Assembly (NCBI RefSeq): GCF_900116685.1
Contig: NZ_FPBL01000010.1
Coordinates: forward strand, 1 to 62,926
Source: Nitrosomonas eutropha
Lineage (GTDB): Bacteria; Pseudomonadota; Gammaproteobacteria; Burkholderiales; Nitrosomonadaceae
Length of the DNA: 62,926 nucleotides
Direction of reading: 5' to 3'
In this document: in pieces, positions 43,373 through 52,227 of the stretch
How positions within the stretch are numbered: position 1 is the stretch's first letter
How the letters are laid out: each line of letters begins with the position of its first letter
Notes under the pieces: generated by a model
Databases searched by the model: none
What the model was told of the DNA's origin: nothing
Seen by the model: the letters and a program-made list of their open reading frames with translations, nothing else
Made by a program: the position numbers and the translations under genes

Positions 43373-44416
43373 TTACTGAAGATCGCGGAAAATTAGTACC
43401 TGGGTAAATAAATAACCGGCAACACCAATTGCTGCGACAAGCATGAGGGAGAACACCATTATTTTCCGGTATCGACCAACCGGTAAATTCCAGTCAATTC
43501 GCCCGGTTGCAGCAAGCCATTCATTCACGCTGATGCCCACGATCAGCCACAGTAACCCCACCAAATAGCCCGCCCAGACATCGCTCAGGTAGTGTACGCC
43601 AAGCACGATGCGGCTGAGTCCGATCAGAAAAATAAACCCCATCATGACAAAGCATAATTTGATTCGTGTGTCCCACTTCTTCGCGGATCTGATCAGCAAA
43701 TACCCCAGAAATCCATAAAATGCTACTGACAGGGTGGCATGGCTGCTTGGGAAGGAATAGGATGGTTCAAGCAGCACTGCACCATCCGGTCGGAGCCGCT
43801 GAAAGACCAGCTTGTTCAATACACTGAACAGAGAGGCTCCCAGTAATGAAATTACCAAGCCTACGGCAGCAAATCGGCGATTTACCAGCCACAGCAGTAA
43901 ACATGCTACCACCAGCAATACGCCGATTATCGGCGGCGCACACCAATTTGTAATCCAGATGGCAATTGGAATAAGTTCTGGTGCACGAAATGTGGAGATC
44001 AACCGGGCCGCAATATGGTCAACCACAACGATCGAATCGGCAGTGGCGACATCTTCAGCAACTTCTGCAAGCAAAACCAGCGTAACGGCAAGTGATAAGA
44101 CAAGAAGCGTCAGCGGAAGGCCGAAAAAATGGGTGTAATCAGCACGTTTCGCCAAAAACTGAATGCTACCGGGATGTTCGCGCATCCACCGGCACACGTA
44201 TGGATTGTCAGCAAATCTGCTCCTAAGCGTGCGACCAAACAATACCGTTGCCTGCCATAGCCTGTTGCCATAGCGAGGCAGGTAATACTGGACAAACCAC
44301 AGCATGATCCAGGCGATCAATATGACCAGCAACGCTGCCAAGAAAGCTACCCAGTAACCAAGCACATGAAAATGCTCGATTGAAAGCAGAACAGTTGTAA
44401 AGAATTGTTCCATCAC
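43373..44416 (-). CDS. PAP2-family membrane phosphatase
   Basis: The 347-residue protein has an N-terminal helix, a basic segment, and a PAP2 core of about six helices. The three catalytic motifs are present: KLVFQRLRP, PSSHAT and SRIVLGVHYLSDVWAG. Members dephosphorylate phosphatidylglycerol phosphate, undecaprenyl diphosphate or similar lipids at the outer face of the inner membrane. An extra N-terminal cytoplasmic region (about residues 45-95) distinguishes it from minimal PAP2 proteins. The substrate is unknown. The gene is convergent with the small cassette-array genes. Confidence 0.88.
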   Translation of the reverse strand: MMEQFFTTVLLSIEHFHVLGYWVAFLAALLVILIAWIMLWFVQYYLPRYGNRLWQATVLFGRTLRSRFADNPYVCRWMREHPGSIQFLAKRADYTHFFGLPLTLLVLSLAVTLVLLAEVAEDVATADSIVVVDHIAARLISTFRAPELIPIAIWITNWCAPPIIGVLLVVACLLLWLVNRRFAAVGLVISLLGASLFSVLNKLVFQRLRPDGAVLLEPSYSFPSSHATLSVAFYGFLGYLLIRSAKKWDTRIKLCFVMMGFIFLIGLSRIVLGVHYLSDVWAGYLVGLLWLIVGISVNEWLAATGRIDWNLPVGRYRKIMVFSLMLVAAIGVAGYLFTQVLIFRDLQ

Positions 44417-44752
44417 CGAAAACTGGCAGTAGGATTAAATTTTTCCAGCATATACTCCGGGAAGTGGAAAAATCCAGCTTCCAGATATGCTGTATGTAAC
44501 GAATTTTCGACAAGTTTCACTATGAGACGCAAAATAGCAGTACACGCAACAGGATTCATTACGCCAAACACAAACTGATGTTGATGCGCCGTACTTGACG
44601 GCTACAACTCGAAATTATCGCCGAACTCATGAAAAAGATACCGCCGTATGCATTTTTAATACGAATACAAGTTACATGAGCAATTGTCTAGAAACTCTCT
44701 GATGATAAAATCCAGTAATTCATTTCCAGCAAACAGGTAGATAAATCACAAA
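44417..44752. other. Divergent region between the PAP2 gene and the PTS operon
   Basis: This 336-base region holds the promoters of PAP2 (minus) and the PTS genes (plus). It contains the long hairpin at 44446-44492 (listed separately). The rest is AT-rich without a coding frame. Confidence 0.4.
44446..44492. promoter_or_regulatory. Long hairpin in the PAP2 5' region
   Basis: CAGCATAT (44446-44453) pairs with ATATGCTG (44485-44492). Inside it GGAAG-TGGA pairs with TCCA-G-CTTCC around an A-rich loop. The structure starts 30 bases upstream of the PAP2 start. It could regulate that mRNA, or it may be an operator; neither is shown. Confidence 0.45.
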
Positions 44753-45157
44753 ATGATCGGAATCCTGATCATCGCTCATGAGCAGTTGGGGGCTAGTCTG
44801 ATTGACTGCGTTATACATATTCTGGGCGAACGCCCCCCGCTGCTGCTTAATTATATTGTGTCCCCAGCTGCAGATCCGGATACTGAAGCGATAAAGTTGC
44901 AGGCTGTACTCAAGCAGATGGATCAAGGTGATGGGGTTCTGATCCTGACGGATGTTTTAGGCGCCACGCCAGCCAATATTGCCTATAAGCTGATCCAAAG
45001 CGAACAGGTTGAATGTCTAGCCGGGCTAAATCTGCCCATGTTGTTGCGTGCTGTACAGTACCAGCATATTCCCCTACTACAATTGATTGACAAAGTTCTG
45101 ACTGGCGGGCGGGAAAGTATCCTTCAAATATCGCAGGAAACCGGTAATGCCAACTGA
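44753..45157 (+). CDS. PTS mannose-family EIIA component
   Basis: The 134-residue protein is an EIIA-man-type phosphocarrier: MIGILIIAHEQLG with active His9 and LILTDVLGATPANIAYKL. It would accept phosphate from HPr. It overlaps the HPr gene by 11 bases, which is followed by EI, making a compact EIIA-HPr-EI operon. No sugar-specific EIIB or EIIC gene is present here. In many autotrophic betaproteobacteria such incomplete systems have regulatory roles; that is inference here. Confidence 0.92.
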   Translation: MIGILIIAHEQLGASLIDCVIHILGERPPLLLNYIVSPAADPDTEAIKLQAVLKQMDQGDGVLILTDVLGATPANIAYKLIQSEQVECLAGLNLPMLLRAVQYQHIPLLQLIDKVLTGGRESILQISQETGNAN

Positions 45158-45416
45158 GACGTTAACTATCCTCAATAAACTGGGTTTGCACGCGCGTGCA
45201 TCAGCCAAACTGACACAGCTGGCAGAGAAGTTCGAGAGTGAAGTTTGGTTGACACGCAGCGGTCGCCGGGTAAATGCCAAAAGCATCATGGGCGTCATGA
45301 CGCTTGCCGCCAGCAAGGGTACAGTGGTCGAACTGGAAACGATCGGCCCCGATGCAATTCAGGCTATGGAAGCATTAAAAGCGTTGATCAATGATTACTT
45401 CGGGGAAGGTGAATGA
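45147..45416 (+). CDS. ptsH: Phosphocarrier protein HPr
   Basis: The 89-residue HPr carries active His15 in LGLHARASAK and Ser46 in AKSIMGVMTLAASKG, the usual site for HPr-kinase regulation. It takes phosphate from EI and passes it to EIIA. It overlaps both neighbours (11 bases with EIIA, 4 with ptsI), so the three are translationally coupled. No hprK is visible in the window. Confidence 0.96.
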   Translation: MPTETLTILNKLGLHARASAKLTQLAEKFESEVWLTRSGRRVNAKSIMGVMTLAASKGTVVELETIGPDAIQAMEALKALINDYFGEGE

Positions 45417-47140
45417 GTTTCATCCTGCATGGTGTCGGTGTGTCCGACGGGATTGCGATCGGACGTGCCCATCTGGCCTCGTCAGCAGCGTTGAACATTC
45501 CCCATTACCAGCTGCCAAAGGATCAAATTGATGCTGAATTGGCCCGGTTACACAACGCATTTTCCACCGTGCGGCTGGAGCTGGAAACACTAAAAAATTC
45601 TGCTGTACAAGGAGCAGGACCAGCTGAATTCAATGCATTTCTGGAATTGCACCAGATGATTCTGGATGATCCGATGTTCTCCCAGGCTGCACTGGACATT
45701 GTGAAGCAAGTGCAATGCAACGCCGAATGGGCAATTACACAACAAATGGAGTCCTTGGTTGCACGCTTCGAGGAAATAGAAGATGCCTATTTGCGTGAAC
45801 GCAAAACTGATGTTGCCCAGATAGCCGAACGGGTTTTGAAGGTGTTGCTCGGACATCCGGGGTATACGCCTCCGCCAGTGAAACAGGATGGCGCCGGCAT
45901 TCTGGTAGCACATGATTTGAGTCCGGCTGATGTCATGCAATACAAGCAGTATCAATTTTCTGCTTTTCTGACAGATATGGGCGGGCCAACCTCGCATACC
46001 GCCATTGTTGCACGCAGCCTCAATATTCCTTCAATCGTGGCCATGCAGCATGCCCAGCAGCTTATCCGTGAAAATGACAATCTGATTGTGGATGGCAACC
46101 AGGGTATCGTCATCATCAACCCGGACAAATATATCCTCGCCGAATATCGTCTGAAGCAAAACCAGCTTGAACTGGAGAAGCGCAAGCTCTGGCGTCTCCG
46201 TTCTGTAGCGGCAGTTACACGGGATGGCACTCCGGTAGATTTGCTCGCCAATATCGAGTTGCCACAAGAAGTCGAACGGGCGAAAGAATATGGCGCAACC
46301 GGAATCGGTCTGTTTCGCAGTGAATTTCTGTTTCTGAACCGGGATGATCTGCCGGGTGAAGAAGAACAGTTCGAAGCCTATTCCACGGTTATCAGGGGTA
46401 TGCGCGGATCACCTGTCATCATTCGTACGTTTGATCTGGGTGCGGACAAGAATCTCAGAAGTGCCTATCGTATGGCTCCCAATCCAGCACTTGGCCTGCG
46501 TGCAATTCGGATGAGCCTGGCTGAACCAGGCATGTTTCTGGTGCAATTGCGCGCCATTTTGCGCGCTTCAAGCCTGGGTCATACCCAGATTCTGATTCCG
46601 ATGCTTTCCAGCAGCCGGGAAGTTGACCAGACACTGCAAATGATCGAATTTGCCAAGCAAAGTTTACGGGATGAAAACAAACCTTTTGATGAAACTATCA
46701 GGATTGGCTGCATGGTGGAAATTCCGGCAACTGCGCTGAGCCTTGAGCTGTTCATGCGCAAACTGGATTTTTTATCCATTGGGACCAACGATCTCATTCA
46801 ATACACGCTGGCAATTGACCGGACTGACGAAACCGTTGCGCATCTGTTTGATCCGCTGCACCCGGCCATTCTCCGGTTACTGGCTCGGATCATCCAAAGC
46901 GCAACAAAAACCGGTATACCGGTTTCTATCTGCGGAGAAATGGCAGGCGATGCAAAATATACCCGCCTGTTACTCGGGATGGGGTTACGGCAGTTTTCCA
47001 TGTATCCAACACAACTGCTGACTGTGAAACGGGAGATACTGGATAGTTATTTGCCCGATATTTCGCGCCTGATACAAAAGATACTCAAGGCAGATGAGCC
47101 GGAGAAAATTCATGAGCTGCTGCAAAAACTCAATAGCTGA
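45413..47140 (+). CDS. ptsI: Phosphoenolpyruvate-protein phosphotransferase (EI)
   Basis: EI takes phosphate from phosphoenolpyruvate and donates it to HPr. The 575-residue protein has the active His in GGPTSHTAIVARSLNIPSIV and the PEP-binding barrel motifs TGIGLFRSEFLFLNRD, RTFDLGADKN, and IPVSICGEMAGD. The N-terminal HPr-binding helical domain (about 25-145) is intact. The gene ends the EIIA-HPr-EI operon. Confidence 0.96.
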   Translation: MSFILHGVGVSDGIAIGRAHLASSAALNIPHYQLPKDQIDAELARLHNAFSTVRLELETLKNSAVQGAGPAEFNAFLELHQMILDDPMFSQAALDIVKQVQCNAEWAITQQMESLVARFEEIEDAYLRERKTDVAQIAERVLKVLLGHPGYTPPPVKQDGAGILVAHDLSPADVMQYKQYQFSAFLTDMGGPTSHTAIVARSLNIPSIVAMQHAQQLIRENDNLIVDGNQGIVIINPDKYILAEYRLKQNQLELEKRKLWRLRSVAAVTRDGTPVDLLANIELPQEVERAKEYGATGIGLFRSEFLFLNRDDLPGEEEQFEAYSTVIRGMRGSPVIIRTFDLGADKNLRSAYRMAPNPALGLRAIRMSLAEPGMFLVQLRAILRASSLGHTQILIPMLSSSREVDQTLQMIEFAKQSLRDENKPFDETIRIGCMVEIPATALSLELFMRKLDFLSIGTNDLIQYTLAIDRTDETVAHLFDPLHPAILRLLARIIQSATKTGIPVSICGEMAGDAKYTRLLLGMGLRQFSMYPTQLLTVKREILDSYLPDISRLIQKILKADEPEKIHELLQKLNS

Positions 47141-47247
47141 TGCATCCATCTTCCTGATGAGCCTGAGGAATACTGAATTTTTAGTAACACAATTAGATAC
47201 AATGAGCATTCATTTTTCACATCTACAGTCGGTTTTATTATTTTCAG

Positions 47248-48381
47248 ATGTTCATGCAAGATTCTGATTCTATCGGTATCGTCTCGGCACGACGCATACA
47301 TTTTGACACTCCACTCAGCCTGAAAAGCGGGGCTGTACTGGACAATTATGAGCTGGTCTATGAAACCTACGGGGAGTTGAACCCGGAGCGATCCAATGCA
47401 ATTCTGGTCTGCCATGCGTTATCCGGTAACCACCATGTGGCTGGTGTTTACGCAGACAATCCCAATAATACCGGATGGTGGAACAACATGATCGGTCCGG
47501 GAAAACCGATCGACACCCGGAAATTCTTTGTCATCGGCATTAACAATCTAGGTGGCTGCCATGGTTCTACCGGGCCTATCAGTATCAATGACAGAACCGG
47601 AAAACGCTACGGACCGGATTTCCCACTGGTCACAACAAGTGACTGGGCAAAAACCTATGTGCGTTTTGCTGACCAGTTCGGTATTGATTGTTTTGCTGCC
47701 ATCATTGGAGGCAGCCTGGGGGGCATGTCGGCCATGCAACTGGCGCTTGATGCCCCGGAAAGAGTGCGCCATGTCGCGGTGATTGCTGCTTCTGCCAGAT
47801 TGACGGCACAGAACATTGCTTTCAATGATGTGGCACGACAAGCGATTCTGACCGATCCGGATTTTCATGGCGGGGACTATTATTCTCATGGCACCCACCC
47901 ACGCAGAGGGCTGCGCCTGGCCCGCATGCTTGGCCATATCACCTATCTGTCGGATGATTCCATGGCTACCAAATTCGGCCGCGAACTGCGCAACGGCTCG
48001 CTTGCATTCAATTACGACGTGGAGTTCCAGATCGAATCCTACTTGCATTACCAAGGGGATAAATTTGCTGAGCTGTTCGATGCCAACACTTATTTGCTGA
48101 TGACGAAAGCGCTGGATTATTTCGATCCGGCACAGGATTATGATGGCAACCTGAGCGCAGCGTTTGCGCGTGCACAAGCGGATTTCCTGGTACTCTCGTT
48201 TACCTCTGACTGGCGCTTTTCTCCGGAACGCTCACGCGAGATTGTCAAAGCACTGCTCGACAATAAACTGAATGTCAGCTACGCGGAAATACCTTCCACA
48301 TACGGGCACGACTCTTTTCTCATGCAGGATAACTACTACCACCAGCTGGTGCGCGCCTACATGGATAACATCTCTATCTAA
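47248..48381 (+). CDS. metX: Homoserine O-acyltransferase (MetX)
   Basis: MetX acylates homoserine (acetyl- or succinyl-CoA as donor) for methionine synthesis. The alpha/beta-hydrolase fold has the nucleophile elbow [11 protein letters not shown], the Asp in [10 protein letters not shown] and His in [10 protein letters not shown], with the [14 protein letters not shown] segment typical of MetX. Length 377 is normal. It is 24-30 bases upstream of metW, the standard pair in betaproteobacteria. Donor choice cannot be read from sequence alone. An ATG at 47254 is an alternative start. I see no SAM riboswitch in the 107-base upstream gap. Confidence 0.95.
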   Translation: MFMQDSDSIGIVSARRIHFDTPLSLKSGAVLDNYELVYETYGELNPERSNAILVCHALSGNHHVAGVYADNPNNTGWWNNMIGPGKPIDTRKFFVIGINNLGGCHGSTGPISINDRTGKRYGPDFPLVTTSDWAKTYVRFADQFGIDCFAAIIGGSLGGMSAMQLALDAPERVRHVAVIAASARLTAQNIAFNDVARQAILTDPDFHGGDYYSHGTHPRRGLRLARMLGHITYLSDDSMATKFGRELRNGSLAFNYDVEFQIESYLHYQGDKFAELFDANTYLLMTKALDYFDPAQDYDGNLSAAFARAQADFLVLSFTSDWRFSPERSREIVKALLDNKLNVSYAEIPSTYGHDSFLMQDNYYHQLVRAYMDNISI

Positions 48382-48411
48382 CAGAACCGGTTAACGGTTT
48401 CTTATTTGGAC

Positions 48412-49029
48412 ATGACAACAACTGAAATCAGCAGATCGGTTCTGACATTGCGACCGGATTTCGCCACTATCGCAGCCTGGATCAAACCAGGATCCAGCGT
48501 GCTTGATCTGGGTTGCGGCGATGGAACACTATTGCATTATCTCGGCAACAAGCTCGATGTACGCGGCTATGGCGTGGAGATCAGCGCTCACAACATCCTC
48601 GCGTGCATGCAAAAAGGAATTAATGTCATACACAGCGACCTTGAATCCGGCCTATCCGGGTTTGAGAATGCATCGTTCGACTATGTCATCCTGTCGCAGA
48701 CATTACAAGCGATGAAAAACACGGAAAATATCATTCAGGAGATATTGCGCGTTGGCAAGGAAGGTATCGTCTCTTTTCCCAACTTTGGTTACTGGAAAAA
48801 CCGCTTGCAGGTTGCTGCCGGACACATGCCGGTTTCATCCAATCTGCCTTACCAATGGTACGACACCCCGAATATCCACCTTTGCACCCTGCACGATTTC
48901 GAGCAACTATGCCAACAACACCAAGTGAACATCCTGGAAAGGCGGGTGATGAATCATGACAAAAAGGTCGCGTTCTTTCCCAACTTCTTCGGTATTCTTG
49001 CGTTTTATCGCTTCGGCCACGCAGCGTAA
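48412..49029 (+). CDS. metW: MetW, methionine biosynthesis methyltransferase-like protein
   Basis: The 205-residue protein has a SAM-binding Rossmann motif (SSVLDLGCGDGTLLHYL) and the MetW pattern QTLQAMKNTENIIQEILRVGKEGIVSFPNFGYWKNR and LPYQWYDTPNIHLCTLHDFEQLC. I start at the ATG at 48412; a TTG at 48406 is the only in-frame extension. MetW is needed for full activity of MetX in several bacteria. It is convergent with the YhiN gene. Confidence 0.93.
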   Translation: MTTTEISRSVLTLRPDFATIAAWIKPGSSVLDLGCGDGTLLHYLGNKLDVRGYGVEISAHNILACMQKGINVIHSDLESGLSGFENASFDYVILSQTLQAMKNTENIIQEILRVGKEGIVSFPNFGYWKNRLQVAAGHMPVSSNLPYQWYDTPNIHLCTLHDFEQLCQQHQVNILERRVMNHDKKVAFFPNFFGILAFYRFGHAA

Positions 49030-49042
49030 CCGGTAAGCCGGT
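49029..49042. terminator. Short convergent hairpin after metW
   Basis: ACCGG and CCGGT, with the loop TAAG, form a 5-bp stem at the metW stop, between two convergent genes. There is no T run. A terminator role is only suggested by position. Confidence 0.3.
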
Positions 49043-49054
49043 AACAAGACAAAT

Positions 49055-50236
49055 CTATACATACTGCCCTGCCACGTAACCCGAGGACCAGGCCCACTGG
49101 AAATTGAAACCGCCCAGGTGACCGGTAACATCCACCACTTCACCGATAAAGAACAGACCGGATTGTTTACTTGCCTCCATTGTCTGCGAAGACAACTCGT
49201 GGGTATCTACCCCACCCCGAGTCACTTCAGCCGTCCGATAGCCTTCCGTACCAACCGGTTTGACATGCCAATCATTGACAGCACTGGCCAGCGCCAAGAG
49301 CCGGGTATCGGATAAGTTGGCCAATGGCCCGCTGTCATTCCGCTCATCACAAATGCTTTGAGCAAGCCGCCTGGGTAGGATTTCCGCCAATACATTATTG
49401 ATATGCAGCCTGGGCTGACTTTGTTTTTGTGCTTTTAGAAATGCAAACATATCCGTACTTGGTGCAAGATTGATCATGATCGGCTCCCCTTCCTCCCAAT
49501 ACGATGAGATTTGCAAAATGGAAGGGCCGCTCAATCCCCGATGGGTGAAAAGCAATCCTTCAGCAAAAACCTGTTTCCCGAAACGCACATCCGCCTCAAC
49601 CGAAAGCCCGCTCAACGCCTGACAACGCGCCAGCAATGCTCCATCGAAAACCAGCGGCACCAGTGCCGCACGTGGCCGAATCACGCGCAATCCGAATTGT
49701 TTGGCAACTTCATAGCCAAAAGGCGTGGCGCCAATCTTGGGAACCGAAAGCCCCCCTGTCGCGATCACCAACGAAGCACAGGTCTGCTCTCCCTGGCTGG
49801 TTGTGAGTCGATAGCCACCTGCAACTGCTTCGATGGCACGCACTTGTACCGAAGTTTCCAGCTTCACACCCACCTCACGCGCTTCCGCCAACAGCATGGC
49901 GATGATTTGCTTAGCGGAGTCATCACAAAATAACTGCCCCAGTTTCTTTTCGTGAAAAGCAATGCCGTGCCTGCGCACCAGCGCAATGAAATCCTGTGGT
50001 GTATAGCGCCTGAGTGCCGATTTGCAGAAATGTGGATTCTGGGAGAGGTAACACTGAGGTTGGGTGTACAGATTGGTGAAATTGCAGCGCCCGCCGCCGG
50101 AGATGCGAATCTTCTCAGCGATCTTGGCACTATGATCAATCAACCATACCCTGCGCCCACGCTTGCCAGCCTTGATCGCACACATCAACCCGGCTGCACC
50201 AGCACCGATGATGATCACATCAAAAGAATGAGCCAT
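49055..50236 (-). CDS. FAD-dependent oxidoreductase of the YhiN/HI0933 family
   Basis: The 393-residue flavoprotein has an N-terminal FAD dinucleotide fold (DVIIIGAGAAGLMCAIKAGKRGRRV), the family segment SGGGRCNFTNLY, HRGLSGPSILQISSYW, and the C-terminal GEVVDVTGHLGGFNFQWAWSSGYVAGQ. Family members are annotated as aminoacetone oxidases or unnamed flavoproteins; the true substrate is uncertain. The gene ends 26 bases from metW, with which it is convergent. Confidence 0.88.
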   Translation of the reverse strand: MAHSFDVIIIGAGAAGLMCAIKAGKRGRRVWLIDHSAKIAEKIRISGGGRCNFTNLYTQPQCYLSQNPHFCKSALRRYTPQDFIALVRRHGIAFHEKKLGQLFCDDSAKQIIAMLLAEAREVGVKLETSVQVRAIEAVAGGYRLTTSQGEQTCASLVIATGGLSVPKIGATPFGYEVAKQFGLRVIRPRAALVPLVFDGALLARCQALSGLSVEADVRFGKQVFAEGLLFTHRGLSGPSILQISSYWEEGEPIMINLAPSTDMFAFLKAQKQSQPRLHINNVLAEILPRRLAQSICDERNDSGPLANLSDTRLLALASAVNDWHVKPVGTEGYRTAEVTRGGVDTHELSSQTMEASKQSGLFFIGEVVDVTGHLGGFNFQWAWSSGYVAGQYV

Positions 50237-50443
50237 GACAGTTAAACCGGTGTGTGATCAATCGTAAAAAGAAAGCTAAACAACGATGCTTTGGTACTGC
50301 CAAACTGCCACATCCCGGATGTTAGCATCACTTCTACATCTATCCTCCCCACGCCCGTGAGGGTATTCCTCACCCGTATTCACCCAGGTGACCCATCTCT
50401 AAAACGGGCGATGCATTCAGTCAAGTAAACGCTGCAGATCGGC
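50237..50443. other. Intergenic region between the YhiN and DUF808 genes
   Basis: About 200 bases with one short hairpin (GTGAGG pairing with CCTCAC across GTATT) but no T run after it. No gene is supported. Confidence 0.35.
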
Positions 50444-51421
50444 TCAAGACTTGCGTAAGCGCTGCACCAGTTGCACCGCGCCCAGTACGATTGCACCCAC
50501 CAGAACACCGGCGAGAGCGTTAAGGCCATTGCTGGCCAGCGCCTGCCACAGCCAGTCCAGGCTGCCCTGTGCCAAGGCTTGAGCTGTACCTTCTACTGCG
50601 TGATGCAGGGGTGCAATGCCATGCACCACAATGCCGCCGCCCACCAGGAACATGGCGGCCGTGCCCGCTACGGCAAGAAACTTCATCAACCAGGGTGCCA
50701 GGGCTAACAAGAACCGCCCCAGTGCTTGGGCAGCAGGATAGGGCTTGCGGCCTAGCCATAGACCCAGGTCGTCGATCTTGACAATGCCACCCACCAAACC
50801 GTACACACCCACGGTCATGAGCACAGCAATACCGACCAGCACGGCCACTTGTTGAACAAAAGCCGCAGCAGCCACCGTGCCCAGGGCAATAACGATGATC
50901 TCGGCCGACAAAATGAAATCGGTGCGCACCGCGCCTTTGATTTTCTCTTTTTCCAGGACGACCAAATCCACGTCTTCTGACGCATTGGCCTGGGCGTGCT
51001 GCGCGTGTGCCAGCTTGACCTCAGCCTTGCCGTGCAGCAGCTTGTGCGCCAGCTTCTCTACGCCTTCAAAGCACAAAAAAGCACCACCCAGCATCAGCAG
51101 CGGTGTGATTAAACCGGGCAAGAACGCGCTGATGAGCAAGGCGGCAGGCACCAGGATGGCTTTATTGATCATGGAACCTTTAGCCACGGCCCAGACCACG
51201 GGCAACTCGCGATCGGCACGCACGCCTGCCACCTGCTGAGCATTTAGCGCCAGGTCATCGCCCAGCACACCTGCAGTCTTTTGCGTCGCCACCTTGGTCA
51301 TGGTGGTAACATCATCGGCAATGACTGCGCTCTTTTTCGCAGCCACTTTGGTCATAACGGCTACATCGTCCAGAATGGCTGCAATGTCGTCGAGCAAGGT
51401 TAGCAGGCTGGCTCCAGCCAT
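50444..51421 (-). CDS. DUF808 inner-membrane protein (YedI-like)
   Basis: The 325-residue protein has the DUF808 layout: an N-terminal amphipathic repeat segment ([56 protein letters not shown]), about six transmembrane helices, and the core [22 protein letters not shown]. The function of this family is unknown. The GC content is somewhat higher than in the flanking genes. It is upstream of the zinc-ribbon gene on the genome, same strand, with a gap of about 115 bases. Confidence 0.88.
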   Translation of the reverse strand: MAGASLLTLLDDIAAILDDVAVMTKVAAKKSAVIADDVTTMTKVATQKTAGVLGDDLALNAQQVAGVRADRELPVVWAVAKGSMINKAILVPAALLISAFLPGLITPLLMLGGAFLCFEGVEKLAHKLLHGKAEVKLAHAQHAQANASEDVDLVVLEKEKIKGAVRTDFILSAEIIVIALGTVAAAAFVQQVAVLVGIAVLMTVGVYGLVGGIVKIDDLGLWLGRKPYPAAQALGRFLLALAPWLMKFLAVAGTAAMFLVGGGIVVHGIAPLHHAVEGTAQALAQGSLDWLWQALASNGLNALAGVLVGAIVLGAVQLVQRLRKS

Positions 51422-51537
51422 AGGAAAGTCCTGTGTGAAAGGGAAGTATGTATTTTCGGAACTGGTCAGCTCCGATTTATCGTCATTTTCAGATTTCTAC
51501 AAGCTCAAACACTGAGCATCAACATGCGTCGAGCGAT

Positions 51538-51804
51538 TCAGTCAAAGTCAAACAAATCACTTAAAAAGCTTTCGCGTTTTTTCTTCTTGTAGTCCCCCTG
51601 ACTTTCGTAGCGCTCGCTGGGCGGTGTTGTCGGGCGGGATGCCGGGTGGACTGCAGGGGAGTTGTCTTGGCTGGTGCGCTCGATAATTTTATCCAGCTCG
51701 CCTCGATCAAGCCATACCCCACGGCATTGTGGGCAGTAGTCAATTTCGATACCGCTGCGCTCTGTCATGGTCAGCGTGGTATCAACACAATGTGGACATT
51801 TCAT
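51538..51804 (-). CDS. Small zinc-ribbon protein (TFIIB-type)
   Basis: The 88-residue protein has two CxxC pairs (MKCPHC and DYCPQC) and the RGVWLDRGELDKII signature of zf-TFIIB-like proteins, then a basic, Ser/Pro-rich tail ending ESFLSDLFDFD. Such proteins are small metal-binding regulators or adaptors of unknown function. A Shine-Dalgarno-like AGGAA precedes the start. It lies immediately upstream (in its own direction) of DUF808. Confidence 0.85.
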   Translation of the reverse strand: MKCPHCVDTTLTMTERSGIEIDYCPQCRGVWLDRGELDKIIERTSQDNSPAVHPASRPTTPPSERYESQGDYKKKKRESFLSDLFDFD

Positions 51805-52227
51805 AGGAATCCTTTTTTTGTTTCTACTCGATGGTGCGTTCGTTGATGATATAGCTTACCTGCGACCCTGGTACACTGAAAAAGTTCTGACTATTTCACA
51901 CGACCTGCCCTTGAAACAGGCTGCGTATTTAATTCCACTTTGTGAGTGGTTTGGCCTGATGCTTATTCTCACGCTAGTGCCTTTTGCGCCGGTGCAGTGC
52001 CAAGCATGGCACGGTGGTGGCCCGTTGTTAATAATCATCGCAGTGCTGGCAAGTGGTGCAGACCGTGGTGCACTTTCGCTTCTTCCTGCACCTTGGTCTC
52101 AAGCGCAAGCGTGAAGATCTGCTATCGGTCTTGTTTTCTACTTCGTTGCTGATCATCATGGTGACCGGCACCATCTGGATCATGGCCAATCTTGCTGCGC
52201 GCATCACACCCATATAGCAGTCGGCTG
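51805..52227. other. Gap between the zinc-ribbon and ampG genes, with a cyoD relic
   Basis: Most of this region has no intact gene. The right part (52041-52217) is a cyoD-type relic, listed separately. The left part (51805-52040) contains an open frame without recognisable features and may be more of the same decayed insertion. Confidence 0.45.
52041..52217 (+). pseudogene. Relic of cytochrome o oxidase subunit IV (cyoD)
   Basis: The frame gives WQVVQTVVHFRFFLHLGLKRKREDLLSVLFSTSLLIIMVTGTIWIMANLAARI and a stop (52215-52217). This matches the last two helices of CyoD (HLRYFLHL, then WIM) as I remember it. The first helix and the start are missing, and no cyoA, cyoB, cyoC or cyoE lies beside it. 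It is likely the scar of a lost terminal-oxidase locus. Confidence 0.75.

Noticed and set aside
47141..47247. Possible SAM riboswitch upstream of metX
   Set aside because: The 107 bases lack the conserved stems of SAM riboswitch classes I know; no pairing was found.
51767..52114. 115-residue plus-strand frame
   Set aside because: It overlaps the zinc-ribbon gene start and the cyoD relic in another frame; the relic frame is the one with recognisable similarity.
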